A stretch of DNA of 64,000 nt from Promicromonospora iranensis (GCF_028994805.1 NZ_JAJQQP010000008.1:168534-232533); one strand, 5' to 3'. Counted from the first letter of the stretch, positions 1-8,882 are shown. Made by a program: numbers and translations. The notes: generated from the sequence alone by a model not told the origin.

Positions 1-228
1 GTCGGTGGCGACCGGCGCCTGCTGCGCGAGCAGGTGCACGCACCGCGCGTCGAGGGAGTCCTCGATGGCGTCGATGGTCTTGTCGGAGGCGATCACCTCC
101 TGGGCCAGCTGGAGGTCTGCCTCCAGCAGCGCCGTGCCGGCACGGGTGATGGCGGACTCCACGAGCCTGCTCATCTCGGTCAGGTCCTCTCCGACCTGCT
201 GGAGCTCAGCTTCGAAGATCTGTCGCAT
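1..228 (-). CDS. phoU: Phosphate transport regulator PhoU (N-terminal part, cut by window edge)
   Basis: Only the first 76 codons are in the window; the gene runs off the left edge. The start is the ATG at 226-228 and the protein begins MRQIFEAELQQVGEDLTEM, continuing with helices rich in Glu and Leu as in PhoU three-helix bundles. PhoU is the cytoplasmic adaptor that links the Pst phosphate importer to its sensor kinase and keeps the Pho regulon off when phosphate is plentiful. It is divergent from the SenX3-type kinase and next to a complete pst cluster, which strongly supports the call. The 272-bp divergent region carries GTTCA/GTTAA-type half sites read in the phoU direction, so control by the neighbouring response regulator is likely (inference). 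Confidence 0.93.
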   Translation of the reverse strand, partial: MRQIFEAELQQVGEDLTEMSRLVESAITRAGTALLEADLQLAQEVIASDKTIDAIEDSLDARCVHLLAQQAPVATD

Positions 229-395
229 CGGTTTCCTCTCGCACTCGGGGCGCGCGGACGGTTCGCGTCCGCTGTCGCGCCGCCGAAGGGCGGGCAGGGC
301 CGACGCGCGACCGGGCCGACCGTCCGGACAAGTCCCGAACGGCGCACGGCACAGCTACCGCCCGCACCCGCCAAGGTTCGGCGTCGCGATGTACC

Positions 396-428
396 GGGAG
401 GTTAACGCTCTTCCTCCCTGACATGAAC
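396..428 (-). promoter_or_regulatory. PHO-box-like 11-nt repeats between phoU and senX3
   Basis: Read on the minus strand, GTTCATGTCAG (418-428) and GTTAACCTCCC (396-406) are separated by exactly 11 nt, so both half sites lie on one helical face in the 11-nt phase of actinobacterial PHO boxes. The rest of the 229-500 divergent spacer holds no gene. Binding by the RegX3-type regulator encoded nearby is inferred, not shown. Confidence 0.5.
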
Positions 429-500
429 AGTAGGCGACACGATCGTCCGAGCGCCCGCCGACGTCGTCCTGCGGTTGAAACGTCGACCTACCCTGGAGGC

Positions 501-1772
501 GTGGACGGAATCATCTCCGGGGTACCGGTGCTGGCCGCCGGAATTCTCGGCGTGATCGTCGGCGTGGTCGCCACCGTGGCCTTCCGCGTCTCCGAGCGGC
601 AGCAGCATGCCCTTCCTCAGGCCGAACCCGACGAGCTCGACGCGGGCCTCGTCCGCGTGCTCTCGGTCCTCCGTTCCGCCGCCGTCGTGCTCGACGGCGA
701 GGACGAGGTCATCCGGGCGTCCCCGCCCGCCTACGCGCTGGGTGTGGTGCGCAACGACGCCCTGGTGCACCCGGCGATCACCGACCTGGTGGCCCTGGTG
801 CGCCGCGACGGCGTGATCCGTGAGCAGGAGCTGGAGCTGCCCCGCGGCCCGGTCGGCCAGGGCACCGTGCTGCTTCAGGTGCGCGTGGCCCCCCTGGGCC
901 TCGAACGGGTGCTGATGCTCGCCGAGGACCGGACCGAGGCGCGCCGCGTCGAGGCGATCCGCCGCGACTTCGTGGTCAACGTGTCCCACGAGCTGAAGAC
1001 GCCGGTGGGCGCGCTGGCGCTCCTGGCGGAGACCGTGGCCGACGCCGCGGACGACCCGGTCGCCGTCCGACGCTTCACCGAGCGCATGCAGCGCGAGGCC
1101 GTCCGGCTGTCCGCGCTGGTGCAGGAGATCATCGAGCTGTCGCGCCTGCAGGGCGCCGGTGCCGTGCCGAAGCTGACGCCCGTCCCGATCCGCGAGGTCG
1201 TGGAGGAGGCGGTCGACCGCGCACGCACCACCGCACAGTCCAAGAACATCGCGATCACCATGGGCGGCGACCTGGACACCGAGGTCTACGGCGACCACAA
1301 CCTCCTGGTCACCGCCGTCCGCAACCTGGTCGACAACGCCGTCGCCTACTCCGGGCCCGCCAGTCGTGTGGGCGTGGGGGTGAACGAGCGGGCCGGCCTG
1401 GTCGAGATCGCCGTGGTGGACCAGGGCGTGGGGATCGCCGAGGACGCACAGGACCGCGTCTTCGAGCGTTTCTACCGCGTGGATCCGGCGCGCTCGCGCG
1501 ACACTGGGGGCACCGGGCTGGGCCTGAGCATCGTCAAGCACGTCGCGGCCGACCACGGTGGCGACGTCACCATGTGGTCGGAGCCGGGCCGGGGCTCGAC
1601 CTTCACCCTGCGCATCCCGTCCGCGGACCGGCCCGACGCCGGGCACCGCGGCACCTCTCACGAGGAAGCGGGAGAGCAGGAAGAGCACGACCAGCAGGGC
1701 CAGCAGGGCCAGCAGGGCCAGCACAAGGCCACAGCTCATGGGGCCACGAAGAACGAGGAGGTAGGTGCGTGA
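501..1772 (+). CDS. senX3: Phosphate-responsive sensor histidine kinase SenX3
   Basis: A single N-terminal membrane helix (about residues 3-27) is followed by a PAS-like sensory region (about 45-140), a HisKA dimerisation domain with the phospho-accepting His in VNVSHELKTP (His163) and a HATPase_c domain with an N box (NLVDNAV) and GTGLGLSIVKH. The family phosphorylates RegX3 when phosphate is low, and PhoU and Pst restrain it. The GTG at 501 is preferred because it begins just before the membrane helix and gives 423 residues, the usual size; an in-frame ATG at 423 would add a basic 26-residue leader. The GGAGG at 495-499 is very close to the GTG, so the start is not certain. The C-terminal tail has a tandem Gln/Gly repeat. 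The stop overlaps the regX3 start. Confidence 0.93.
   Translation: MDGIISGVPVLAAGILGVIVGVVATVAFRVSERQQHALPQAEPDELDAGLVRVLSVLRSAAVVLDGEDEVIRASPPAYALGVVRNDALVHPAITDLVALVRRDGVIREQELELPRGPVGQGTVLLQVRVAPLGLERVLMLAEDRTEARRVEAIRRDFVVNVSHELKTPVGALALLAETVADAADDPVAVRRFTERMQREAVRLSALVQEIIELSRLQGAGAVPKLTPVPIREVVEEAVDRARTTAQSKNIAITMGGDLDTEVYGDHNLLVTAVRNLVDNAVAYSGPASRVGVGVNERAGLVEIAVVDQGVGIAEDAQDRVFERFYRVDPARSRDTGGTGLGLSIVKHVAADHGGDVTMWSEPGRGSTFTLRIPSADRPDAGHRGTSHEEAGEQEEHDQQGQQGQQGQHKATAHGATKNEEVGA
1692..1718 (+). repeat. Three tandem 9-bp units in the senX3 tail
   Basis: CAGCAGGGC is repeated three times without interruption, followed by a partial copy, coding for a QQG-type run in the kinase C-terminal tail after the catalytic core. 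The unit is a multiple of three, so copy-number change would keep the frame. Confidence 0.9.
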
Positions 1773-2467
1773 CGCGCATCCTGGTTGTCGAGGACGAGGA
1801 GTCGTACCGGGATCCGCTGACGTACCAGCTGACCCGCGAGGGTTTCGAGGTGATCGAGGCCGCCGACGGCAACTCGGCGCTCGCTGCGTACGACGCGGAG
1901 GGTGCTGACCTGGTGCTGCTCGACCTGATGCTCCCTGGCCTGTCCGGCACGGAGGTGTGCCGGGAGCTGCGTGCTCGTGGCGACGTCCCGGTCATCATGC
2001 TGACGGCCAAGGACTCGGAGATCGACAAGGTGGTCGGCCTGGAGCTCGGCGCCGACGACTACGTGACCAAGCCCTACTCGTACCGGGAGCTGCTGGCCCG
2101 CGTGCGGGCGGTGCTGCGCCGCCGGCAGCCCAACGACTCGACCGACCAGGACGAGGACGGTGTGCTCGAGGTCGGGCCGGTCCGGATGGACGTGGAGCGG
2201 CACACCGTCGCCGTGTCCGGGGAGAGCGTCGCCCTGCCGCTCAAGGAGTTCGACCTGCTCGAGCTGCTGATGCGGAACGCGGGCCGGGTGCTCACCCGTG
2301 GCCAGCTGATCGACCGGGTCTGGGGCGCCGACTACGTGGGCGACACGAAGACGCTCGACGTCCACGTGAAGCGCATCCGCTCGAAGATCGAGCCCGACCC
2401 GGGCACGCCCAAGTACCTGCTCACCGTGCGTGGCCTGGGCTACAAGCTGGCCGACGACGAGGGGTGA
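1769..2467 (+). CDS. regX3: Response regulator RegX3 (OmpR/PhoB family)
   Basis: This 232-residue protein has a receiver domain (about 1-115) with the acidic pocket VVEDEE, the phospho-accepting Asp52 in LVLLDLMLPG and the conserved Lys in DDYVTKPYSYRE. A C-terminal winged-helix DNA-binding domain ends in TVRGLGYKL. The GTG start at 1769 overlaps the senX3 stop in a GTGA, so the pair is translationally coupled. RegX3 is the activator of phosphate-starvation genes in actinobacteria. The GTTCACC-type repeats upstream of both pstS genes downstream are its likely targets (inference). The gene ends 119 bp before pstS1. Confidence 0.95.
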   Translation: MTRILVVEDEESYRDPLTYQLTREGFEVIEAADGNSALAAYDAEGADLVLLDLMLPGLSGTEVCRELRARGDVPVIMLTAKDSEIDKVVGLELGADDYVTKPYSYRELLARVRAVLRRRQPNDSTDQDEDGVLEVGPVRMDVERHTVAVSGESVALPLKEFDLLELLMRNAGRVLTRGQLIDRVWGADYVGDTKTLDVHVKRIRSKIEPDPGTPKYLLTVRGLGYKLADDEG

Positions 2468-2523
2468 GCCCGGAGGCGTGCGGCGCGCCCGCGTGTCGCA
2501 CGTCACGGGCGACCCACGGTTCT

Positions 2524-2556
2524 GGCCACCTCCCGTTCACCTGGTGTTTGCTCGCG
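2524..2556 (+). promoter_or_regulatory. PHO box upstream of the first pstS
   Basis: Three contiguous 11-nt units are seen: GGCCACCTCCC, GTTCACCTGGT and GTTTGCTCGCG, with the middle one matching the actinobacterial GTTCACC core best. The array ends 30 bp before the pstS start, where a -35 region would be expected, so the regulator would act as an activator (inference). Confidence 0.65.
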
Positions 2557-2586
2557 GGACCGCGCCCGTGAGTAGTTTCACGATCC

Positions 2587-3750
2587 GTGATCACCTCCCG
2601 ATACACCCGACTCGTCTCTGCCGCCACCGCAGGCGCCCTCGTCGTGCCGCTCGCGGGCTGCGGCATGGTCGGGCTGCCGGGTCTCGGTGCGGACGACGAA
2701 CCCGTCGCCACGTCTGAGCCCGCACTCGTGGGCGAGTTCCACGGGGCCGGCGCCTCCTCCCAGGAAGCGGCGATGGAGGCCTGGATCAGCGGCTTCCAGG
2801 AGCAGCACCCGGGCGCCGTGATCAGCTACGACCCGATGGGCTCGGGTGACGGACGGGAGGCCTTCCTCGCGGGCGGCACCGCCTTCGGCGCCACCGACGT
2901 CGCGCTCAGCGACGAGGAGATGGCGGCCTCCGGCCCGGCCTGCGACGGCGGCAACGCCATCGACCTGCCCGTCTACATCAGCCCCATCGCCGTGGCCTTC
3001 AACCTCGAGGGCATCGACCGGCTGAACATGTCCTCCGGCGTGATCGCGGGGATCTTCACGGGGCGGATCACCCGGTGGGACGACCCGGCGATCGCCGCGG
3101 CCAACCCCCAGGCGAAGCTGCCGCCCCTCACGATCACGCCGGTGCACCGCGCCGACGACTCGGGCACCACCGAGAACTTCGCCGACTACCTCCACGCGAC
3201 CGCCCCGCAGGCGTGGCCGCACGAGCCGGACGGCATGTGGCCGCTGCCCGAGGGGTTCGCCGCGGACGGGACGAGCGGCGTGACCCAGACGGTCCGGTCC
3301 ACGCCGGGCAGCATCACGTACGCCGACGCCTCGGCGACGTCCGACCTCGGGCGCGTCGCCATCAAGGTGGGCAAGGAGTACGTCCCCTACAGCGCGGAGG
3401 CCGCGGCCTCCGTCGTCGACGTCTCGCCGCGGATCGAGAACCGCTACGAGCACGACCTCGCGTTCGTGCTCGACCGGAAGATCGACAAGCCGTTCGCCTA
3501 CCCGATGGTGCTCGTCTCCTACCTGGTCGTGTGCTCGCGGTACGAGGACAAGACCAAGGGGAGGTTCGTCAAGGAGTTCGTCGAGTACGTCGCGTCCACC
3601 GAGGGCCAGCAGCGTGCAGCCGGCGCGGCAGGCAGTGCGGTCATCTCGAGCGATCTCCAGGACTGGATCGCCGAGGCCGCCGAGGCCATCTACCTGACCA
3701 GGGAACGGGCGCACGGCCAGGCCGTCGGGGAGCCCGGGGACGGGGCCTGA
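2587..3750 (+). CDS. pstS: Phosphate-binding lipoprotein PstS (first copy)
   Basis: This is a periplasmic-type binding lipoprotein that captures phosphate for the PstCAB importer. It has a signal peptide with lipobox VPLAGC near residue 22, then the PstS hallmarks GAGASSQEAAMEAW, YDPMGSGDGRE and DDSGTTENFADYL, whose Ser/Thr/Asp residues bind phosphate in the family. The length (387 residues) is usual. The GTG start at 2587 sits at the head of the signal peptide. A second, divergent paralogue follows 177 bp downstream with its own promoter signals, so this cell carries two binding proteins in tandem, perhaps of different affinity (inference). Confidence 0.95.
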   Translation: MITSRYTRLVSAATAGALVVPLAGCGMVGLPGLGADDEPVATSEPALVGEFHGAGASSQEAAMEAWISGFQEQHPGAVISYDPMGSGDGREAFLAGGTAFGATDVALSDEEMAASGPACDGGNAIDLPVYISPIAVAFNLEGIDRLNMSSGVIAGIFTGRITRWDDPAIAAANPQAKLPPLTITPVHRADDSGTTENFADYLHATAPQAWPHEPDGMWPLPEGFAADGTSGVTQTVRSTPGSITYADASATSDLGRVAIKVGKEYVPYSAEAAASVVDVSPRIENRYEHDLAFVLDRKIDKPFAYPMVLVSYLVVCSRYEDKTKGRFVKEFVEYVASTEGQQRAAGAAGSAVISSDLQDWIAEAAEAIYLTRERAHGQAVGEPGDGA

Positions 3751-3815
3751 CGGGTGAACAATCCCGGGCCGTGCCATGGTGGGCGTGTTGCGGATCACCC
3801 GCTCCACACGGTCTT

Positions 3816-3837
3816 GTTCACCTTCCGTTTACCTATA
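3816..3837 (+). promoter_or_regulatory. PHO box and promoter of the second pstS
   Basis: Two perfectly phased 11-nt direct repeats, GTTCACCTTCC and GTTTACCTATA, run straight into a TATACC -10 element at 3834-3839. This is the best PHO box in the window and replaces the -35, typical of an activator-dependent promoter. A short dyad, GCAGGT and ACCTGC (3846-3863), lies in the presumed 5' leader. Confidence 0.75.
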
Positions 3838-3927
3838 CCTGGGGAGCAGGTCACTCCACCTGCCTAGCGTCCCGACTGACGCGCCGGCGATCGCCGCGCG
3901 TACGACTTGAACAGGATGGAACGACAC

Positions 3928-5028
3928 GTGAAGATCAGCCGATTCCCCCGCGTTGGCTCCGCTGTCATGGTGGGCGCGCTCGCGCTGAGCCTCGCAGCTT
4001 GTGGGTCCGACCCCGGCGCCGACCCCAGCGGCGAAGCTTCTGAGTCCGGCATGGACCTCTCCGGTGAGCTCAGCGGCGGCGGAGCGTCCTCGCAGGAGAA
4101 CGCGATGGAGGCCTGGCGTGCCGGCTTCCAGAGCGACAACCCCGACGTCACCGTGAACTACGACCCGACCGGGTCGGGCACGGGCCGCGAGAACTTCATC
4201 AGGGGCGCGTTCCCGTTCATCGGTTCGGACGCAGCGCTCGACGAGGAGGAGATGGCTGCCGCCGAGGAGCAGTGTGGCAGCGACATCATCGAGTACCCGG
4301 GCTACATCAGCCCGGTCGCCGTGGCCTTCAACCTCGAAGGCATCGACTCGGTCAACATGAGCCCGGAGACGATCGCAGAGGTCTTCAAGGGCGACATCAC
4401 CAAGTGGAACGACGAGGCGATCGCCGCCGACAACGAGGGCGTCGAGCTGCCCGACCTGGACATTACGGTCGTGCACCGGTCCGACCCGTCGGGCACCACG
4501 GAGAACTTCGTCGAGTACATGAGCACCGTGGTCCCGGACGTCTGGGACTTCGAGGTCGAGGACGTCTGGCCGGTCGACGGCCAGGAGTCGGCGCAGGGCA
4601 CCTCCGGTGTGGTCAGCACCGTGAACGCCGGCGAGGGCACGATCGGCTACGCGGACGCGTCGCAGATCGGTGACCTGGGCACGGTGGCCGTGGGCGTGGG
4701 CGACGAGTTCGTCGAGTACAGCCCCGAGGCCGCCGCCGCCGTCGTGTCGGAGTCGCCGCGCACCGAGGGCACGGCCGACACGGTGTGGGCCTACGACCTT
4801 GCTCGCGACATCCCGGGCACCTACCCGATCGTCCTGGTCTCGTACCACATCGCCTGCACCACCTACGAGGACCAGGAGACCGCGGACCTGGTCAAGGGCC
4901 TGTACAGCTACATCCTGAGCGACGAGGGCCAGGAGCAGGGCACCGACGCTGCCGGCTCCGCCCCGGTGTCCAAGGAGCTCCGCACCGAGTACCTGACCGC
5001 TGTCGAGGCGATCTCGGCAGCCGGCTGA
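3928..5028 (+). CDS. pstS: Phosphate-binding lipoprotein PstS (second copy)
   Basis: This second phosphate-binding lipoprotein has lipobox SLAACG and the motifs GGGASSQENAMEAW, YDPTGSGTGRE and SDPSGTTENF. It is clearly a paralogue of the first pstS but differs in many positions. Start choice: TTG at 3907, ATG at 3916 and GTG at 3928 are all in frame; the GTG is preferred because AGGATGGA lies 7 nt upstream and the protein then begins MKISRFPRVG with a normal signal peptide. It has its own PHO box, so it can be transcribed apart from the first copy. It is the copy nearest the permease genes and thus probably the main partner of PstCAB (inference). Confidence 0.95.
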   Translation: MKISRFPRVGSAVMVGALALSLAACGSDPGADPSGEASESGMDLSGELSGGGASSQENAMEAWRAGFQSDNPDVTVNYDPTGSGTGRENFIRGAFPFIGSDAALDEEEMAAAEEQCGSDIIEYPGYISPVAVAFNLEGIDSVNMSPETIAEVFKGDITKWNDEAIAADNEGVELPDLDITVVHRSDPSGTTENFVEYMSTVVPDVWDFEVEDVWPVDGQESAQGTSGVVSTVNAGEGTIGYADASQIGDLGTVAVGVGDEFVEYSPEAAAAVVSESPRTEGTADTVWAYDLARDIPGTYPIVLVSYHIACTTYEDQETADLVKGLYSYILSDEGQEQGTDAAGSAPVSKELRTEYLTAVEAISAAG

Positions 5029-5163
5029 GTCAGGACGAACGGCTGAGCACGCACCGATGCCGGTGGGCGCTCGGGCCGCCCCTCAGGGGTGGACCGGCGT
5101 CCACCGGCGCGGTCGTGAATGAACGAAGATGTGACACGTGACAACGAGCAGCGAGGACATCGC

Positions 5164-6180
5164 GTGACGACGACCGACAGCCCGCAGCGCCCGGCCCGGC
5201 CCGGCGGCCATGCCGAGCGGGCACCCGCACGCCGCCGGCGGCGGGGCACGACCGAACGTGGATTCAACCGGGTGTTCCGGTGGATCGCGACTGGCGCCGG
5301 CGCTTTCATCCTGGCAATCCTTGCCGCAGTGGCGCTCTTCCTGCTGGTCCGTGCCTGGCCCGCGCTCACGGCGTCCGAGGACGAGCTGTCCGACGCGGTC
5401 GGGCGGATCCCCGAGGGGACCTCACTGCTGGAGTTCGTCGGGCCGCTGATCTTCGGCACCCTGCTTGCGGCCCTGCTGGCCCTGGCACTGGCGACGCCCG
5501 TCGCGATGGGCATCGGACTGTTCATCTCGCACTACGCGCCGCCGCGCCTGGCCCAGGTGCTCGGATATCTGGTGGACCTGCTGGCGGCCATTCCGTCGGT
5601 CGTCTACGGCCTGTGGGGGTTCCTGGTCCTCGCGCCGGTGCTCAGACCGGTCTGGTTCTGGCTGGGTGACAACCTCGGGTGGTTCCCCCTGTTCGCCGGC
5701 CAGGTCTCGGCGACCGGCAAGGTGCTCGCCACCGTGTCGGTGGTGCTCGCCGTGATGATCCTGCCGATCATCACGGCCGTGTCGAGGGAGGTCTTCCTGC
5801 AGACGCCAAAGCTCCACGAGGAGGCCGCCCTCGCCCTGGGCGCCACCCGCTGGGAGGTGATCCGCGTCGCCGTGCTGCCGTTCGGCCGGTCCGGCGTGAT
5901 CTCGGCCGCGATGCTCGGCCTCGGCCGCGCGCTCGGCGAGACGATGGCCGTGCTCATGATCATCAGCCCCGGATTCCTCGTGTACTCGCTGGAGATCCTG
6001 GCCGCCTCCCAGCACAACACGATCGCCGCCTACATCGCGCTGGACTTCGCCGAAGCGAGCGGCCTGGCCGTCAACGCGCTGATCGCCACAGGCCTTGCCC
6101 TGTTCCTGATCACGATGGCCGTGAACATGACCGCCCGCGCGATCGTCGCGCGCCGCAAGGAATTCTCGGGGGCCAACTGA
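5164..6180 (+). CDS. pstC: Phosphate ABC transporter permease PstC
   Basis: This inner-membrane permease half forms the phosphate channel with PstA. About six membrane helices are visible after an Arg-rich cytoplasmic leader, and the permease coupling loop EEAALALGATRWEVIRVAVLP carries the EAA motif that docks onto PstB. The GTG at 5164 is chosen because GAGGA (5153-5157) lies 6 nt upstream; an in-frame ATG at 5119 would add 15 residues with no good ribosome site. The gene lies 135 bp after pstS and overlaps pstA by one base (TGATG). The spacer before it has only weak, short dyads, so no clear attenuator is called. Confidence 0.96.
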   Translation: MTTTDSPQRPARPGGHAERAPARRRRRGTTERGFNRVFRWIATGAGAFILAILAAVALFLLVRAWPALTASEDELSDAVGRIPEGTSLLEFVGPLIFGTLLAALLALALATPVAMGIGLFISHYAPPRLAQVLGYLVDLLAAIPSVVYGLWGFLVLAPVLRPVWFWLGDNLGWFPLFAGQVSATGKVLATVSVVLAVMILPIITAVSREVFLQTPKLHEEAALALGATRWEVIRVAVLPFGRSGVISAAMLGLGRALGETMAVLMIISPGFLVYSLEILAASQHNTIAAYIALDFAEASGLAVNALIATGLALFLITMAVNMTARAIVARRKEFSGAN

Positions 6181-7124
6181 TGAGTGTCGAGACAACCGAC
6201 GCGACCGCGCACACCCGTGCTCTCCTCACCACGGCTGACCCGCACCGCAAGACGACCGACCGGACGATGACCGTCCTGATCTGGGGTGCCTTTGCCCTGG
6301 CGATGATCCCGCTCGTCTCACTGCTGTGGACGGTGCTGGTCAACGGTGTCGGACGGCTGAGCGTCGATTTCCTGTCGTTCTCGATGCGCGGGATCTACGG
6401 CGGGGACCCGTCGGGCGGCATCTACCACGCCATCCTGGGCACACTGATCATCACCGGCTGGGCCACGCTGATCTCGGTGCCCATCGGGCTGCTGACCGCG
6501 ATCTACCTCGTCGAGTACGGGCGAGGGCCGCTCGCGCGGTCGGTGACCTTCTTCGTCGACGTCATGACCGGAATCCCGTCGATCGTCGCGGGCCTGTTCG
6601 TGGTCGCGTTCATGACCATCTTCCTGGATCCCGGGACACGTCTGGGCATCATGGGGTCCATCGCGCTCTCGGTGCTGATGGTCCCGGTGGTCGTCCGGTC
6701 CTGCGAGGAGATGCTCAAGCTCGTGCCGAACGAGCTGCGGGAGGCGTCCTACGCGCTCGGCGTGCCGAAGTGGCTGACGATCGTCAAGGTGGTGCTCCGT
6801 ACGTCCGTGGCCGGCATCACGACGGGCATCCTGCTGGCCATCGCGCGTGTCATCGGCGAGACCGCGCCGCTCCTGGTCGCCGTCGGCGTGACCGAGTCGA
6901 TCAACTTCAACGCCTTCGACGGGCGCATGATGACCCTGCCGGTCTTCATCTACCGCCAGTACAGCCAGGGCCTGTCCACCTGCCAGGAAGGCGATATGCA
7001 GTGCGTCGTGGACATCACATACCAGAATGCCTGGGGTGCGGCGCTGGTGCTCATCGTCATCGTCATGCTCCTCAACATCACCGGGCGCCTCGTGAACCGA
7101 TGGTTCGCCCCCAAGCTGCGCTGA
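6180..7124 (+). CDS. pstA: Phosphate ABC transporter permease PstA
   Basis: This is the second permease half of the phosphate importer, 314 residues with about six membrane helices and an EAA loop ([21 protein letters not shown]). The ATG at 6180 shares its A with the pstC stop, so translation is coupled. Near the C-terminus a loop with two cysteines ([14 protein letters not shown]) projects from the membrane domain, a feature also seen in other actinobacterial PstA proteins. PstB follows after 49 bp. Confidence 0.96.
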   Translation: MSVETTDATAHTRALLTTADPHRKTTDRTMTVLIWGAFALAMIPLVSLLWTVLVNGVGRLSVDFLSFSMRGIYGGDPSGGIYHAILGTLIITGWATLISVPIGLLTAIYLVEYGRGPLARSVTFFVDVMTGIPSIVAGLFVVAFMTIFLDPGTRLGIMGSIALSVLMVPVVVRSCEEMLKLVPNELREASYALGVPKWLTIVKVVLRTSVAGITTGILLAIARVIGETAPLLVAVGVTESINFNAFDGRMMTLPVFIYRQYSQGLSTCQEGDMQCVVDITYQNAWGAALVLIVIVMLLNITGRLVNRWFAPKLR

Positions 7125-7173
7125 CGCGCAGACCGCCTCAGCCGCAGCTCATCACGAAGGAAGAAGTAGACCG

Positions 7174-7953
7174 ATGGCACAACGCATCGACGTGAACGAC
7201 ATGAACATCTACTACGGCGACTTCCTCGCCGTGGAGGGTGTCTCGATGACGATCGACCCCAAGTCCGTCACCGCCTTCATCGGTCCGTCCGGCTGCGGCA
7301 AGACGACGTTCCTGCGGACCCTGAACCGCATGCACGAGGTCACGCCGGGCGCGCGCGTGGAGGGGTCCGTCGAGCTCGAGGGCGTGGACCTGTACGGGGA
7401 CGACATCGACCCGGTGGCGGTGCGCCGGAACATCGGCATGGTGTTCCAGCGACCCAACCCGTTCCCCACGATGTCCATCAGGGACAACGTGCTGGCGGGC
7501 GTCAAGCTGAACAACCGCAAGATGTCCAAGTCTGACCAGGACGAACTCGTCGAGGGCTCCCTGCGTGGTGCCAACCTCTGGAACGAGGTCAAGGATCGCC
7601 TGGAGAAGCCGGGCTCCGGTCTCTCGGGAGGTCAGCAGCAGCGCCTGTGCATCGCCCGCACCATCGCGGTCAAGCCGCAGGTGGTTCTCATGGACGAGCC
7701 CTGCTCGGCCCTGGACCCGATCTCCACCCTGGCGATCGAGGACCTCATCCAGGAGCTGAAGAAGGACTTCACCATCGTCATCGTCACGCACAACATGCAG
7801 CAGGCCGCTCGCGTGAGCGACCGGACGGCGTTCTTCAACATCGCGGGCACCGGCAAGCCGGGCCGCCTGATCGAGATGAACGACACCGCGACGATCTTCT
7901 CCTCGCCCGCCGAGAAGGCGACGGAGGACTACGTCTCGGGCCGCTTCGGGTGA
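7174..7953 (+). CDS. pstB: Phosphate ABC transporter ATPase PstB
   Basis: This ATPase drives phosphate import through PstCA. Walker A is GPSGCGKTT, the signature is LSGGQQQR, Walker B ends [12 protein letters not shown] and the switch His is in VTHNMQQA. At 259 residues it is the normal PstB length, and it has the NPFPTMSI segment typical of PstB. The ATG at 7174 follows an AAGGAAG ribosome site. It is the last gene of the pst run; a 48-bp-arm inverted repeat begins four bases after the stop and faces a convergent lipoprotein gene. Confidence 0.97.
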   Translation: MAQRIDVNDMNIYYGDFLAVEGVSMTIDPKSVTAFIGPSGCGKTTFLRTLNRMHEVTPGARVEGSVELEGVDLYGDDIDPVAVRRNIGMVFQRPNPFPTMSIRDNVLAGVKLNNRKMSKSDQDELVEGSLRGANLWNEVKDRLEKPGSGLSGGQQQRLCIARTIAVKPQVVLMDEPCSALDPISTLAIEDLIQELKKDFTIVIVTHNMQQAARVSDRTAFFNIAGTGKPGRLIEMNDTATIFSSPAEKATEDYVSGRFG

Positions 7954-7957
7954 CCTT

Positions 7958-8063
7958 GCCGAGGTAGTCGTCCGGCGAGGTGGACATGCAGCGAGGTAGT
8001 CACCCAGCGCGAACCGGGTGACTACCTCGCTGCATGTCCACCTCGCCAGACGACTACCTCGGC
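7958..8063. repeat. Giant inverted repeat A (48-bp arms, 10-nt loop)
   Basis: Left arm 7958-8005 and right arm 8016-8063 are complementary at 47 of 48 positions; the loop is AGCGCGAACC. Inside each arm the word GAGGTAGTC occurs twice with a related GAGGTGGAC between them. It fills the space between the convergent pstB and lpqE-like genes and could end transcription from both sides, but the stem is far longer than a terminator needs and there is no T tract. Confidence 0.95.
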
Positions 8064-8070
8064 GGGTTCG

Positions 8071-8613
8071 TCACTCCGTGGGGGAGGCGGACGGCGACGG
8101 GGAGGCCGAGGGCGACGTCTCGCCGGCCGGCACGTACTCGGCGTACTCCGGCAGCGTGCCGTCGAACACCGGCAGCTGGAACGCCTCGGAGTCGCCGTCG
8201 ACCGTGAGGGTCGCGTCCATGTAGTTGCCGGGCGCTGCCGACACGGTGTCGAGCTGGACGGCCTCGCCGGACTCCGTGCCCAGGTAGACGGTGCCACCGG
8301 CCGGGACATCAACGGTGACGGGGGAGGCGCCGGGTGCCTCGAGCGTGAACGACGTGTCCTCGGCGGTCTCGTTGGTGAGCGCGCCCAGCAGGTTTCCGGC
8401 CTCGCCCTCGGCGGCCGACACGACCATGAGGTTGATGCCGCGCAGGTCCCTGTTCTCCTCACCCAGCACCGAGACGCCGACACCGTCGGACGGGTCGTAG
8501 TTCAGCGTCGTCGTGGTCGGTGAGCAGGCGGCCAGGAGGAGAGCCCCCGTAGCTGAGACCGCGGCGAGGGCGATGGTGCGGGCGCCTCGGACGGCGGTGG
8601 CGCGACGGGACAC
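8071..8613 (-). CDS. LpqE-like lipoprotein of unknown function
   Basis: The 180-residue product has an export signal ending in lipobox LLAACS (around residue 29), then a beta-rich domain with no enzyme motif that I can recognise and a low-complexity C-terminus of Ser, Pro and Ala. A lipoprotein named LpqE sits beside carD in mycobacteria, and this gene is divergent from carD here, so it is probably the same family. Its role is not known. The 304-bp space to carD holds promoters for both genes and no ORF. It ends seven bases before a giant inverted repeat. Confidence 0.72.
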   Translation of the reverse strand: MSRRATAVRGARTIALAAVSATGALLLAACSPTTTTLNYDPSDGVGVSVLGEENRDLRGINLMVVSAAEGEAGNLLGALTNETAEDTSFTLEAPGASPVTVDVPAGGTVYLGTESGEAVQLDTVSAAPGNYMDATLTVDGDSEAFQLPVFDGTLPEYAEYVPAGETSPSASPSPSASPTE

Positions 8614-8882
8614 GGTGAACTCCCTGATGTTCGTCTGGTTCGGGCGGGGGCGGATCCCCGCAATATCCTAGTGGTCCTCGGGGTGTGCCCGCGCATCGCG
8701 ACCAGGGGCGAAATGCCCGGTCAGGGCGTGGCAACGGTCACGGCTCCGGAACGATCCGATAGTGGAGCGCGGGGTGGTGAGCGCCTCGAACTACCCCTCT
8801 GGCAACACGCTGACCTGCGCAAACGCTATTCCGAGTGATACACGGGCAACGCCAAGGGCGCAAGTTCTTCAGATCACGCCGT

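Noticed and set aside
402..1739. Long open frame on the minus strand, antisense to senX3
   Set aside because: It is a shadow frame caused by GC bias at third codon positions; the protein lacks any recognisable domain and the plus strand carries a complete kinase.
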